Source: Pseudoprimorskyibacter insulae (GTDB taxonomy: Bacteria; Pseudomonadota; Alphaproteobacteria; Rhodobacterales; Rhodobacteraceae). From it: a stretch of 64,000 bases of DNA. The position numbers and the translations under genes were made by a program. Positions 51,375 to 60,264 of the stretch are shown piece after piece (within the stretch, counting starts at the first letter, position 1; every line of letters begins with the position of its first letter). The DNA is taken from the NCBI RefSeq assembly GCF_900302505.1, contig NZ_OMOJ01000001.1:620001-684000 (forward strand), written 5' to 3'. The notes below the pieces were generated by a model. The model saw only the letters and a program-made list of their open reading frames with translations, did not search any database and was not told the DNA's origin.

Positions 51375-52585
51375 GTTCTCTCCGCCAGCGCCAAGCGCGC
51401 CGCGACGGCGGCCAGACCTTCCTCGATCAGGTCGTCGAGCTCAGCAGGGTCCAGCACCTCGCGCAGTTCTGACGGCAGAACGTCCCGGAGATCCGTCAGC
51501 ATCCGCTCCGCCTCATCCCTGAAGCCGGGGCTCTTGGCCTCTTCCCGCATCGCCGCCGCGAGGTCACCGACGAGAGCGGGCACGTCCGGCGCTTGACCGG
51601 CACGCACCAGCACGCGATCGAGATGCAGGCCCTCAATATCCTCGACCAGCACCTCGAGATAGCTTGCCGCCTCGCCGGACCGCGCCGAGAAGAGCTGCGC
51701 GCCGGGTCCCGAAAGTGCAACCCGCAGGACGGTCGGGACATCGCCCGCGCGGGCGACGGCCAGAGCCGCCCGCAGCCGATCGGTCCGGGCATCCTGCGCC
51801 TCCTCCGCCGGCATGGGCAGTTCGACCTCGCGGAACGCGATCAGGCTAACGGGGATCGCCTCGGCCCGCGCGCCCAGCCCGTCGATTTCTACCAGGGTCA
51901 CCGAACCACCATCCACCTCACGAATGTGCCGACCCTGGGGAATGCCCGCCATGACCGCGAGCACGCTGTCACCGCGCCACTCCTGCCGCTTGTGGATGTG
52001 TCCCAGCGCCCAGTAGTCATAGCCGTGCCCGAGCATCTCGGACACGGAACAGGGTGCATAGGGATCGTGCCCGCTCGTGCCGTCCGGAGAGCAGTGCATC
52101 ACGCCGACGTTGATCCGTCCGGGCACGGGCGCCGGATATCTGGGCAAGAAGCTCCGCGTCTCGGGCTGGCCGCCGTGCGACAACCCGTGAAAGCTCACCC
52201 CACTGATATCGACCGTGGGACGATCGTGGTCCAGGAGCATCACGTTTTCGCCGAGCGGACCGTATCGCGCATGATCCAGCAATCCGTCGTGGTTGCCGCG
52301 GATCAGAATCGTCGGGATGCCGGCAGAACCTAACCGCGACAGCGCCACCGATAGCACCGTTCGCGCGGAGACATCCGGCACGCCATTGTCGAACACATCC
52401 CCGGCGAGGACCAACGCATCGACCTGATGCTCGATCGCAAGATCGACGATCTTCCGCAGGACGTCCCGCGACGCGTTGCGCAGTCGTTCCCCGAGAACAG
52501 GATCACGAAGCGCCACCGAGCGCAGCGGAGAATCAAGGTGAAGATCGGCGGCGTGCAGAATGCGCATATCAGGGAGAATATTCAT
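51371..52585 (-). CDS. YhaO-like metallophosphoesterase (SbcD/Mre11 type)
   Basis: A 404-residue nuclease subunit. Phosphoesterase motifs in order: ILHAADLHLDSPL (DxH), VLAGDVFDNG, IRGNHDG, GVMHCSPDG and LGHIHKRQEW. A C-terminal helical part binds the ATPase partner. The start is uncertain: ATG 52585 is given; GTG 52600 or ATG 52567 (which begins MRILHAADLH, as in SbcD) are alternatives and none has a good ribosome site. Translation is coupled to the YhaN-like gene. Confidence 0.82.
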   Translation of the reverse strand: MNILPDMRILHAADLHLDSPLRSVALRDPVLGERLRNASRDVLRKIVDLAIEHQVDALVLAGDVFDNGVPDVSARTVLSVALSRLGSAGIPTILIRGNHDGLLDHARYGPLGENVMLLDHDRPTVDISGVSFHGLSHGGQPETRSFLPRYPAPVPGRINVGVMHCSPDGTSGHDPYAPCSVSEMLGHGYDYWALGHIHKRQEWRGDSVLAVMAGIPQGRHIREVDGGSVTLVEIDGLGARAEAIPVSLIAFREVELPMPAEEAQDARTDRLRAALAVARAGDVPTVLRVALSGPGAQLFSARSGEAASYLEVLVEDIEGLHLDRVLVRAGQAPDVPALVGDLAAAMREEAKSPGFRDEAERMLTDLRDVLPSELREVLDPAELDDLIEEGLAAVAARLALAERT

Positions 52586-52711
52586 CCCATTGGAGACCAC
52601 AACACTTTGCTTTGCGTCGCGGCACCAATTCGACCATGAAAGCAGACGAGGAATCGCTCGTCCGATGGGGTCACTATCGGACGAGCGGCGGAAATCGACG
52701 GCCGCGTGATC

Positions 52712-53248
52712 TCATAGATCGAAAAATACGTGAGCGATCTCAGTCGCATTCGGAGCGTCTTTTATGGCATCGACGAGAATGCGGAATTCTACGGCACGCT
52801 TTGGAAAGTCTTCGTCATGCGCTTCCATGAACTCTAAGTATTCCAGCCAATCCAAGCGCCCTTCATGGGACGACAGCTGCACTCGGAGTTCGCTCCGAAA
52901 GTGCTTGAAGTCTGGGTCGAGCGGGCTCCATTCGAGTCCAGGCCGCTCGACTTTCGGCTTCAGGCTCATTGATGGTGCCATCGTGAAATTCAAGCGGTCA
53001 CTGTGTAGCCAGAGATCCTCGTCACTGGGGACAAAATCACCTTCTTCGGCATCATCCTCCCCGAGGGGTATTGTCGGCGGAGTTCCAACATTGTCTACGA
53101 TCAACCCGAAGTCAGTCAAACAGGTATACTCGCATTCCGATGGGTGAGAGACTTCCGCAACGATTTCGCGCAACCTTTCGATGGTTGGAGCAGCATAGAC
53201 GCCCGCCCAATATTTTTTATCAATCTCTCTTACAAGAGCAACGATCAT
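52712..53248 (-). CDS. Acidic hypothetical protein, immunity-protein-like
   Basis: A 178-residue protein from ATG 53248 with GGAG 6 bases upstream; the open frame extends to 53545 but overlaps transposase debris. It starts MIVALVREIDKKYWAG, has an acidic stretch (GEDDAEEGDFVPSDEDLW) and ends EIAHVFFDL. The acidic, single-domain character recalls immunity or anti-restriction proteins, but no family is recognised. It stands upstream of the YhaO-YhaN pair on the same strand, 127 bp away or more depending on the yhaO start. Confidence 0.5.
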   Translation of the reverse strand: MIVALVREIDKKYWAGVYAAPTIERLREIVAEVSHPSECEYTCLTDFGLIVDNVGTPPTIPLGEDDAEEGDFVPSDEDLWLHSDRLNFTMAPSMSLKPKVERPGLEWSPLDPDFKHFRSELRVQLSSHEGRLDWLEYLEFMEAHDEDFPKRAVEFRILVDAIKDAPNATEIAHVFFDL

Positions 53249-53526
53249 AGGGATCTCCATTGTCCAGAGCTTCCAATGTCCCGGATGGCCCATATTGAGC
53301 CATATGGTGAGCCCAGTGGGGTTCCTTCTATTCCGGCCATCAGACGCAGTGGTGCACGTTGAAACCATCGGGTGGCGGCTTGTCGACTCAGGGATTTCCG
53401 CAAAACCGAACTTTTTGCCAGATACGGCACGGCCGCTCGTCGCTCGTTGCACCAATCCAGCATCGCAAGATGGCCTCGACCTCATTGAGATCTTGGCGGG
53501 CTCGAACCATGGCGACACCGCAAGGC

Positions 53527-53795
53527 TGGGTGCAGCCGAAATCAAACCTTCGGTCGGCAGCGATGGCGACAGCTACGACAATGCCTTGGCCGAAACCATC
53601 AACGGCCTATTCAAAGCGGAGGTCATCCATCGGCCCGGCCCATGGCGCAGCTTCGAGGCAGTCGAATACGCGACGCTTGGGTGGGTCGACTGGTTCAACA
53701 ACCGCCGTCTCCTCGAGCACATCGGGAACATCCCGCCAGCCGAGGCAGAGACAGACTTCTACGCGTCGCTGGCAAGTGAAGACTTGGCCGCGTAA
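53527..53795 (+). pseudogene. IS3-family transposase, C-terminal remnant
   Basis: About 88 codons match the end of IS3-type OrfB: VGSDGDSYDNALAETINGLF, RPGPWRSFEAVEYATLGWVD, WFNNRRLLEHIGNIPPAEAE. The catalytic Glu lies in the ALAETINGL block. Everything upstream of about 53527 lacks homology, so the N-terminal and most of the DDE core are gone. The open frame begins earlier (53295) by chance. No inverted repeats are seen. It is debris, not an active element. Confidence 0.8.
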
Positions 53796-53822
53796 CTAAC
53801 CGCAACCAGCCTCCGGCAGACA

Positions 53823-54158
53823 CGGCGCGGTTCACCGCCGGCCCTGGCGCAGACCATGTGCATGAACATGCTGTTGATCCTGGAGATCTTCCACCTGTTC
53901 ATCATCCGCAACATGTATGGCGCATCCCTGTCCTGACAGGCGATCCGCGGGATAAGGGCGGTCTGGATCAGCCTTGCGGTGATTGTCCCGGCGCAGTTCA
54001 TCGTGACCTACGTTCCGCTGGCCCAAAAGGTCATGGGCACCGCTGCCGTATCCTTGGCGGACGGGGTGATCAAGCTGGGCATCTGCGTGGTGTTCTTTGC
54101 GACCATCGAAATCGAGAAACAGATCCGGCTGACGGTCCGGCGCGGGAATAGGCGCTGA
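53823..54158 (+). pseudogene. Cation-transporting P-type ATPase, C-terminal membrane fragment
   Basis: In one frame the bases read AQTMCMNMLLILEIFHLFII, then RNMYGASLS, a TGA at 53934, QAIRGIRAVWISLAVIVPAQ and ADGVIKLGICVVFFATIEIE, ending at 54156-54158. This is the last membrane part of a Ca2+-type P-ATPase. The family usually has Trp at the in-frame stop (TGG to TGA). The N-terminal nine tenths are absent, cut by IS3 debris. Confidence 0.75.
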
Positions 54159-54167
54159 GCCCATCGA

Positions 54168-55775
54168 TTATCGCTTGGTGTCTGACCCCTCGTCTTCGAT
54201 CGCGCGCCGCAATCGCCGGATGAGAACGCCACGTTCCTTGTCCGAGGCAGCGGCGCTGAGGGCATCGTTCAGGTCCAGGAACAGCCGCGACACGTCGTTG
54301 TGCCAGTCCATTCGGGCAACGCGCTCGGGATCAAGCCGTGGCTTCGGCGTATCGCCGACGGGCGACGGACCATCCGCCTTCAGTTCGTAGGACGCGTCCA
54401 GCCGTGGAATGACCAGGCGGTCCCTTGGAACAATGGTTTCAATGCGCCTGGCCAACCCGTCAAGCGCGGGTGGCTCGCCATGCACAAGGAACACGCCGCC
54501 GGAGACTGGCTGGCGCGCGGCAACCCATTCCGCAAGTTCCGGCCCGTCGGCATGGCCGGAATAAAGATCAAGCGACCGGATGCGCGCACGCACTGCGATT
54601 TCGTCGCCCTGGATGCGCACGGTTCGCACGCCGCTCTGCAACAGCTGGCCCAGCGTTCCCGTCGCCTGGTATCCGACCAAAAGGACTGTTGCCTCATCAC
54701 GCCAAAGCCAGTTCCTGAGCCTGTGGCGCACGCGGCCCGCCTCGCACATGCCGCTTGCTGCTATGACGATGTGGAAGTCGCGCTTGTGGTCCAGCGAACG
54801 ACTTTGTTCGCCGGTCTGGCTGAAATGCAGCCAGTGCGCTTCCAGGCTTTGGGCCAGGGTCGCCCCCCCTTCAAGTTCGCCTCTGTGACGGGCGAAGACC
54901 TCGGTGGCACGAATGGCAAGGGGGCTGTCCAGGTAGATGGGGACAGGCGGCAACCTGCCCTCCGCGATCAGTTGCCCGAGGTCCGAAATCAGTTCTTGTG
55001 CACGCTCCACCGCGAAGGACGGTATGATCAGGGCGCCTTTCGGATGCATTGCCTTGAGGACTTCGTCACACAGCTGCCGGCGCCGCTCCTCGGAACTCTT
55101 GTCCATGCGGTCCGTGTCGCCATAGGTCGCCTCGCAGACCAGGTAATCGATGTCGGCCGGCCCTTCGGGATCGGCATGCAAAAGCTTGTGATCCGGGCCG
55201 ATGTCGCCGGAAAAACAAAGCCTCATCGGCTTTCCATCCGGCTGGTCGATTTCGATTTCGACCGTGGCCGATCCAAGCATGTGTCCCGCATTCCAGAAAC
55301 GCGCACGCACCCCTTTCGCGACGGGAAACCAGGTGTCGAAGTCCTGATTCCGCATCGCTTTCAGGGTCTTCTTGACGTCAGTGGAATCATAAATCGCGTT
55401 GACGCGCCGGCGGCCGCGCTGGTCTGCCCGCCGGTTGAACTGCTCGACCTCGAATTCCTGGATGTGCGCACTGTCCGGAAGCATCACTGCGCACAGGTCG
55501 TAGGTTGCCGGGGTGGCGTAGACCGGCCCCTTGAAGCCTTCGCGAACGAGTTTCGGCAACAGCCCCGAATGGTCGATGTGGGCATGTGTCAGGACCACTG
55601 CGGTGATGTCGGCGGGCTCGAAAGGAAAGGGGCGATAGTTCAGCTCCTTTTCGGACTTCGCGCCTTGGAACATGCCACAATCCACCAGGATGTCCCCCGC
55701 CGGGGTGCCGAGCCGAAAGCAGGACCCCGTGACAGCCCCTGCGGCCCCATGAAAACTCAGGCGTGCTATGGTCAT
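54168..55775 (-). CDS. Beta-CASP metallo-beta-lactamase protein (RNA-processing exonuclease type)
   Basis: A 535-residue protein. MBL core: GAAGAVTGSCFRLGTPAGDI, metal motif LTHAHIDHSGLLPKL, AGHMLGSATVEIEI and FSGDIG. The beta-CASP insert follows (PSFAVERAQELISDLG, YLDSPLAIRATEVFARH, AASGMCEAGRVRHRL) and the RMMBL end LYSGHADGPELAEWVA ... VFLVHGEPPALDGLA. The set resembles CPSF-73-like/Ysh1 proteins common in bacteria near universal stress genes. It is intact although both flanking genes are broken. Predicted hydrolase of RNA or other phosphodiester. Confidence 0.9.
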   Translation of the reverse strand: MTIARLSFHGAAGAVTGSCFRLGTPAGDILVDCGMFQGAKSEKELNYRPFPFEPADITAVVLTHAHIDHSGLLPKLVREGFKGPVYATPATYDLCAVMLPDSAHIQEFEVEQFNRRADQRGRRRVNAIYDSTDVKKTLKAMRNQDFDTWFPVAKGVRARFWNAGHMLGSATVEIEIDQPDGKPMRLCFSGDIGPDHKLLHADPEGPADIDYLVCEATYGDTDRMDKSSEERRRQLCDEVLKAMHPKGALIIPSFAVERAQELISDLGQLIAEGRLPPVPIYLDSPLAIRATEVFARHRGELEGGATLAQSLEAHWLHFSQTGEQSRSLDHKRDFHIVIAASGMCEAGRVRHRLRNWLWRDEATVLLVGYQATGTLGQLLQSGVRTVRIQGDEIAVRARIRSLDLYSGHADGPELAEWVAARQPVSGGVFLVHGEPPALDGLARRIETIVPRDRLVIPRLDASYELKADGPSPVGDTPKPRLDPERVARMDWHNDVSRLFLDLNDALSAAASDKERGVLIRRLRRAIEDEGSDTKR

Positions 55776-55945
55776 GAGCCGTCCTCCCCTTGCTGGGTCC
55801 CGCCTTGCCGTCTCGCGGGCGCTGAACCGCTGAAACGGCTCGAAAAGTCAATTCTGCCCCGTAGCTTCAGTCACATTGCACTACCACGCAAGAGCCACAA
55901 ATATTTGTCAGGAACACCAACATCCGGCACGAAAAGAGATCCCCG

Positions 55946-56340
55946 ATGGACATCCGGAATATCCTTGTGCCGCTGAGCGGGCTTTTTGCCCCGGACGATC
56001 CGGTGAGCCTCGATGTTCCCGCACTTCAGGTCTCGACGCAGCTGGCACACCTCTTCGGGTCGCAGGTCGAGGTATTGTGCGCCCTGGGGCCAGCCGGAGC
56101 AGAGGCGAACGGGTGAGTTTCCTGGATTCCGGACTACGGCATGGATGCCGTTCTGGATGCCATGCACAAACAGGATGCCGTGCGCCGCAAGCGCGCCCGC
56201 AAGTCTTTTAACTCGGTCTTCGGACACAGAGGCAATGCCGACGGCATGAATGCACCCTTTTTGGAACGCAGCGGCGTGGTCGGTGCATCGGTTGCCAAGG
56301 CACCCGGCCTTGGTAACCGATATGGAAGCAAGCCCGCGGA
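55946..56340 (+). pseudogene. Universal stress protein, broken by an in-frame stop
   Basis: ATG 55946 starts MDIRNILVPLSGLFAPDDPV, the N-terminal strand of a UspA-type protein. A TGA at 56114 interrupts it after AGAEANG. The same frame then continues with VSWIPDYGMDAVLDAMHKQD and RARKSFNSVF, which belong to the same family, before similarity fades near 56230. The stop replaces what is probably a Trp codon (TGG). The open frame runs on to 56539 without clear homology; the end given is approximate. The remaining stretch to 56645 holds no gene. Confidence 0.7.
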
Positions 56341-56645
56341 AACCCCGCCGCCTGAAGTTTTTAGGTCCAGGCAAAAGATGACCTTCGCCTACGGGCTGAT
56401 GGCAAACAGCAAGGGGACGCAGGCGGCCTTGCGGGTGTGCAGCGCAAGAAATCTGGCCCGTCGATCTGGGATGAGGCGAACGGGCCAATTCCGAGCATCA
56501 CATTCCAAGCCCAGAAAACACCGGGCCGAACTCAATTGATGCACATCACTGCTGCCGTTTTGCGAATCGGATAACGATTCCCTGCACGCCGATGATTTCC
56601 GGGGGCGGGGACGCCTCTTCCATTTGGAAAAGTGAGCGAGGCCCG

Positions 56646-57431
56646 ATGCCGTCACGCGCAATTCCGACCTTCCTGGCCATTACCTTCCTGATCACCTGGG
56701 GGATTGTCGGGTTCTACCTGCTGGCACCCGAGAGGGCTTTGGCCTGGTTCGGAGAGATCAGTGGCGCGCACCCGCTATTCTTCCTGGCGACATGGGCCCC
56801 CGCCATCGCGGCTTTTGCTCTCATCCTTGGCTACACCGGCGTGACGGGCCTGCGGCGTTTCCTGTCGCGGCTGTTGCTGTGGCGGGCGCCGGCGGGATGG
56901 GTGGCCTTTGTCCTGATCGTCCTGCCATTGGTTTTCGTTGCGGGATCGCTGATTAAGGGCGGCCCGGTGCTGGCGCCGCTTCCGCCCGAGGGCGCGGGCC
57001 CTGTCTTCGCAATCATGGTGATGATGCTTTTCCTTGGTCCGATCGAAGAATTCGGATGGCGCGGTGTCTTGCAGCCGCTTTTGCAGCGCTACGTCGCGCC
57101 AATCTGGGCGGGGATGCTGATCGGTGCGATCTGGGGTTTCTGGCATCTTCCGGCTTTCTTTCTTGCAGGCACAGTGTTTGGCGGCTGGGACTTCATGCCC
57201 TTCTTCGTGGGCAACGTAGTGCTGGCCATATTGGTGACACCGATCCTCAACCGGACGGGGGGCAGCTTGTTGTGGCCGATGCTGTTTCACTGGCAACTCA
57301 TCAACCCGTTCTGGCCAGACGCACAGCCATGGGACACGTGGATACTGTGCGTCGTGGCCTTGGTCGTGGTCTGGTGGAACCGTGACACCATGTTCACACG
57401 GGCGGGTGCGGTCACAGAGGTGTCCGGATGA
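56646..57431 (+). CDS. CPBP-family intramembrane metalloprotease
   Basis: A 261-residue membrane protein from ATG 56646 with about seven hydrophobic segments. The Abi/CPBP motifs are present: EEFGWRGVLQPLL (EExxxR, about residues 134-146), GFWHLPAFFLAGT (His) and a final LFHWQLINPF with His. These form a glutamate-histidine active site in the membrane, as in Rce1-type prenyl-protein proteases. Substrate unknown. Its end overlaps the start of the next gene by 4 bases. Confidence 0.85.
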   Translation: MPSRAIPTFLAITFLITWGIVGFYLLAPERALAWFGEISGAHPLFFLATWAPAIAAFALILGYTGVTGLRRFLSRLLLWRAPAGWVAFVLIVLPLVFVAGSLIKGGPVLAPLPPEGAGPVFAIMVMMLFLGPIEEFGWRGVLQPLLQRYVAPIWAGMLIGAIWGFWHLPAFFLAGTVFGGWDFMPFFVGNVVLAILVTPILNRTGGSLLWPMLFHWQLINPFWPDAQPWDTWILCVVALVVVWWNRDTMFTRAGAVTEVSG

Positions 57432-58390
57432 TGTCTCGTCGTGCCCTTCTCGCAGGATTGGGCGGCCTGATGCTGGCGGGTGGCGCCTATGTAACTGGTG
57501 CTTACCGGACCGCACTGGCAGCGGCGAATGCGCAAATCTCCCGCCGCAGCAGCCTGATCGAGACAGAAGCCGGGCCGATCGAATACGCCGTGGCGGGTGA
57601 TGGGCCGCCCGTAATGATGATCCACGGCACCGGTGGCGGTTTCGACCAGGGCCTGCTGTTCGCCAGCGCGCTCCGCGACAGTGGCTTCCAGATCGTCGCC
57701 CCGTCGCGTTTCGGGTATCTGCGCAGCGCCTTCCCCGACGATGCTTCTCCCGCGCATCAGGCCGACGTCCTGGTGGCGCTTCTCGATCACCTTGGTATCC
57801 AGCGCCTGCTTGTTATGGGGGGATCTGCGGGGGCATTGACCGCAGCCGAATTTGCGCTGCGGCACCCGGACAGGTGTTCGCATCTCGTCCTGCTGGTGCC
57901 GGCCGCCAACCTGACAGGGCGCGACCCGGTGGAGTTCACCGCCGTGCAGCAGATGGCGGTGAATATGGTGCTGAACTCGAACCTGGCCTTCTGGTCGCTT
58001 TCGAAGCTTGCAAAAGGCCAGATGATCCGCACGTTGCTTGCAACCGACCCATCGCTTCTTTCCCGGGTGGCGCCGGAGGAGAGACAGCGCGCCGAACTGA
58101 TCCTCGATGGGCTGATGCCGATCAGCCGCAAGGCAGATGGCCTGCGGACCGACGGTTTCTGGGCTGGCACCCCGTCCCCGACCGCCTACGAGGACATCAC
58201 GGTGCCAACCCTGATCCTGTCGTGCGACGACGACCTGTTCGGGACCGCCGATACCGCCCGGCGCCTGGCCGATCGCATTCCCGACGCGACCCTGACGATC
58301 TGGCCAGAGGGCGGACATATCTGGCTCGGACACGATGCCGACATAGCCCGCGAGATCACGGCATTCTTCAAACCGCGGGCTGGGCAGTGA
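57428..58390 (+). CDS. Alpha/beta hydrolase with N-terminal signal or anchor
   Basis: A 320-residue protein. An N-terminal twin-basic hydrophobic stretch (MSRRALLAGLGGLMLAGGAY) suggests export or anchoring. The hydrolase core has the oxyanion block MMIHGTGGGFDQGL, nucleophile elbow MGGSAGALTAAEFALRHPD (Ser), acid in ILSCDDDLFGTADTA and His in WPEGGHIWLGHD, so the catalytic triad is complete. It is coupled to the CPBP gene. Substrate is unknown; an ester or lactone is likely. Confidence 0.87.
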   Translation: MMSRRALLAGLGGLMLAGGAYVTGAYRTALAAANAQISRRSSLIETEAGPIEYAVAGDGPPVMMIHGTGGGFDQGLLFASALRDSGFQIVAPSRFGYLRSAFPDDASPAHQADVLVALLDHLGIQRLLVMGGSAGALTAAEFALRHPDRCSHLVLLVPAANLTGRDPVEFTAVQQMAVNMVLNSNLAFWSLSKLAKGQMIRTLLATDPSLLSRVAPEERQRAELILDGLMPISRKADGLRTDGFWAGTPSPTAYEDITVPTLILSCDDDLFGTADTARRLADRIPDATLTIWPEGGHIWLGHDADIAREITAFFKPRAGQ

Positions 58391-58725
58391 AACCTCAAGT
58401 GGTCAGGCCGCGCGATGCGCTGCCGCACTCCATGGGCAGGGAAGGGTGCTGAAATTGGACTGCGCATCGGCAAGCTGCTGCACGACGCGCACGAGAGCGA
58501 GGTGGGGCACTCAGAATTCCGGATTTGTGCCTGGTCTTTGGTCGGTCGCCTCCAGAGAGCGCCCGGGACCACGACACCATGTTGCGCTTGAGGTGAACTG
58601 CGTCCGCGTGCACAAATTTGGTCGGAAACTCGAAGCGGGGTGCCGTAAGCATTTTGCGCGATTTCGACTTGACACCATATCCTAATGTTTGCTATTTAAC
58701 CGTTAGATATCAATTGCTTAGCACA
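58391..58725. other. 335-bp gap at the right end of the island
   Basis: No gene is seen. Short frames (for example GKLLHDAHESEVGHSE near 58470) may be debris. Near attR there is a promoter-like pair, TTGACA (58669-58674) and TATTTA (58693-58698) with an 18-bp spacer, pointing rightward. Confidence 0.5.
58669..58698 (+). promoter_or_regulatory. Sigma-70-type promoter pointing across attR
   Basis: A consensus -35 TTGACA and a -10-like TATTTA are 18 bp apart in an AT-rich patch just inside attR. In an excised circle the same promoter would face the integrase leader at 26475. Confidence 0.5.
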
Positions 58726-58750
58726 GAATCCTACCACCCCAGCCAAAAAT
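58726..58750 (+). other. attR: 25-bp direct repeat of the tRNA-Gln 3' end
   Basis: Exact copy of 26450-26474. It holds only the 3' end of the tRNA and cannot make a tRNA itself. Confidence 0.9.
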
Positions 58751-59110
58751 TCCAAAAATAAATGCAATAACAACGGATTGCCATTCGGCGGCTATAGTTC
58801 TTGACTCGGCGTTTCGCCGGGGGGCAGGTCGCGCCTTCGGGTGACTCGCGGCGCGGCGCTCGGCGCGCAAGCCCGACAGCAATTTGCGCATGGAATGGAA
58901 AAGAGCCGGATGACGCTTGGTCATCCGGCTCTTTCCTTTTCTGAGCTCCGGCAAACGAACTCATTTCCTGCCCGGTTCGGTGATCGGCTCGCTTTCGATC
59001 GCCCAACAAACGGGGTCGGGCGAGATGCTTGAGGCACAATTCAAAGACTACACCAGCAGCGAGCAGGCGCTGATCTGCCGGGACCTCGTGCTCGACCGCA
59101 TGACCCGGAT
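58751..59110 (+). pseudogene. Remnant of a second island: leader and truncated integrase start (copy B)
   Basis: Near-copy of 26475-26853, including the GC-rich leader and the integrase start (ATG 59025, MLEAQFKDYTSSEQALICRD). Identity stops after GACCCGGAT at 59110, where IS debris begins, so only 28 codons remain. The integrase fragment was part of a related element that used the same tRNA-Gln site. Confidence 0.85.
58900..58934 (+). terminator. Intrinsic terminator, copy B
   Basis: Same 14-bp stem and 7-base loop as at 26643-26677, followed by CCTTTTCT. Confidence 0.75.
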
Positions 59111-59470
59111 TGGACCTGTCACGTATTTGTGCCGCCGCAAGTGCTCATTTGGGCACTTTCCGTTCGAATGCGACCGGGCTTTTCCAGCCCAATACTGAGT
59201 GCCGTCGCCGCGGATTGTAGAAGCCGTTGATGTATTGGAAAATGGCGGCTTCAGCCTAGCGACGGGTCTCCCAAGTGCGCCGCCATATAAGTTCTGCCTT
59301 GACGGTATTGAAGAATGTACCGACAGCGGCGCCATCATAGCAGCTGCCTTTGCCGCTCATCGATGCGCTCTCCTTCAGTTATTCGGTCATCCGGTGCCGG
59401 CCATAGCTGCCCAAGCTCAGTCGTGATTGCTCCTTGATGTGGGTCAGAACCACCATGTCCATGCGCTGTC
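59111..59470 (-). pseudogene. IS3-type transposase remnant with internal deletion
   Basis: Read on the minus strand, the piece ending at 59145 gives MSGKGSCYDGAAVGTFFNTV, KAELIWRRTWETRR, a TAG, then AEAAIFQYINGFYNPRRRHS and VLGWKSPVAFERKVPK, the C-terminus of an IS3-group OrfB. Immediately upstream the text reads LSLGSYGRHRMTE, the early HTH_21 block, so the core between is deleted. The element end (TGGACCTGTC at 59111) cuts the second integrase. The further stretch to 59625 has no gene. Confidence 0.75.
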
Positions 59471-59625
59471 CGCGGCCTGCGCGGCTTGCAGCGTGCACGC
59501 CAAAAGCGATCGCATCTGCTAGAACCGCAGTGAAATTGTATTTCTTGGGATCCTACTTTGTCACACGCCTGCCGCCACAGACATGAAGCTAAAGAGCCGA
59601 CTAGATGGCAGCACGTCGAAGCGGT

Positions 59626-60264
59626 TTAATAAGTCGACTCAATCTGCTTTGCCATGGCCTCGGCGATTGCGAGGTGAGCGTCCGGCGACAGGTGAACCCC
59701 GTCTATGGGCGACACGGTTGCCACAGTGCCCGCATCAAAAAACGCCGCGCCGAATTCTGCTGCGACAGAGGCGAACAGATTGGACAGGCGACGCGATTTT
59801 TCTGCCCCGCCTGTCAGGCTTTCGGCGCTTGGGCCGGTTTCTTCGATGGGCACCGGTGCAACCACGAGGACCGAAGGCGGTGCGCCAGAGGGCCCGGAAG
59901 GGCTACGGGCAATCCGCTGTAGCAACGCGCGCAGACCTTTCGAAATGTCCAGCGCGGATAGGCCCAGATGGGCTTTTAGATCATTTGTGCCAAGCATCAC
60001 GATGATCAGATCAATAGGCGCATGGCATTCGAGGGCCACGGGAAGATGTGTGAGGCCGTTCTTGTGCGGCCCATCGAAAGGGTTGTCATGGCAGGTTGTT
60101 CGACCCGGCAGTCCGTCTTCGATCACATGCCAATCATCGCCCAACAGGGTTGCCAGTCGACCGGGCCAGCGCACATCAGGACCGTAGCGAAACCAGTTCG
60201 CATCCGGTGTCATGGGCGAAGACCCATGTGTGTTGGAGTCGCCGTAACAAAGGAGCGTTTTCAT
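59626..60264 (-). CDS. SGNH/GDSL-family hydrolase
   Basis: A 212-residue esterase-type protein without a signal peptide. SGNH blocks are MKTLLCYGDSNTHGSSP (Ser nucleophile), LPGRTT (Gly), IIVMLGTNDLKAHLG (Asn) and SPIDGVHLSPDAHLAIAEAM (Asp and His). The group often removes acetyl or other acyl groups from sugars or oligosaccharides, which suits the neighbouring carbohydrate genes. Its ATG overlaps the stop of the IclR gene by 4 bases. Confidence 0.88.
   Translation of the reverse strand: MKTLLCYGDSNTHGSSPMTPDANWFRYGPDVRWPGRLATLLGDDWHVIEDGLPGRTTCHDNPFDGPHKNGLTHLPVALECHAPIDLIIVMLGTNDLKAHLGLSALDISKGLRALLQRIARSPSGPSGAPPSVLVVAPVPIEETGPSAESLTGGAEKSRRLSNLFASVAAEFGAAFFDAGTVATVSPIDGVHLSPDAHLAIAEAMAKQIESTY

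Noticed and set aside
54300-55976. 558-residue plus-strand frame
   Set aside because: Antisense to the beta-CASP hydrolase gene, whose catalytic motifs are intact.
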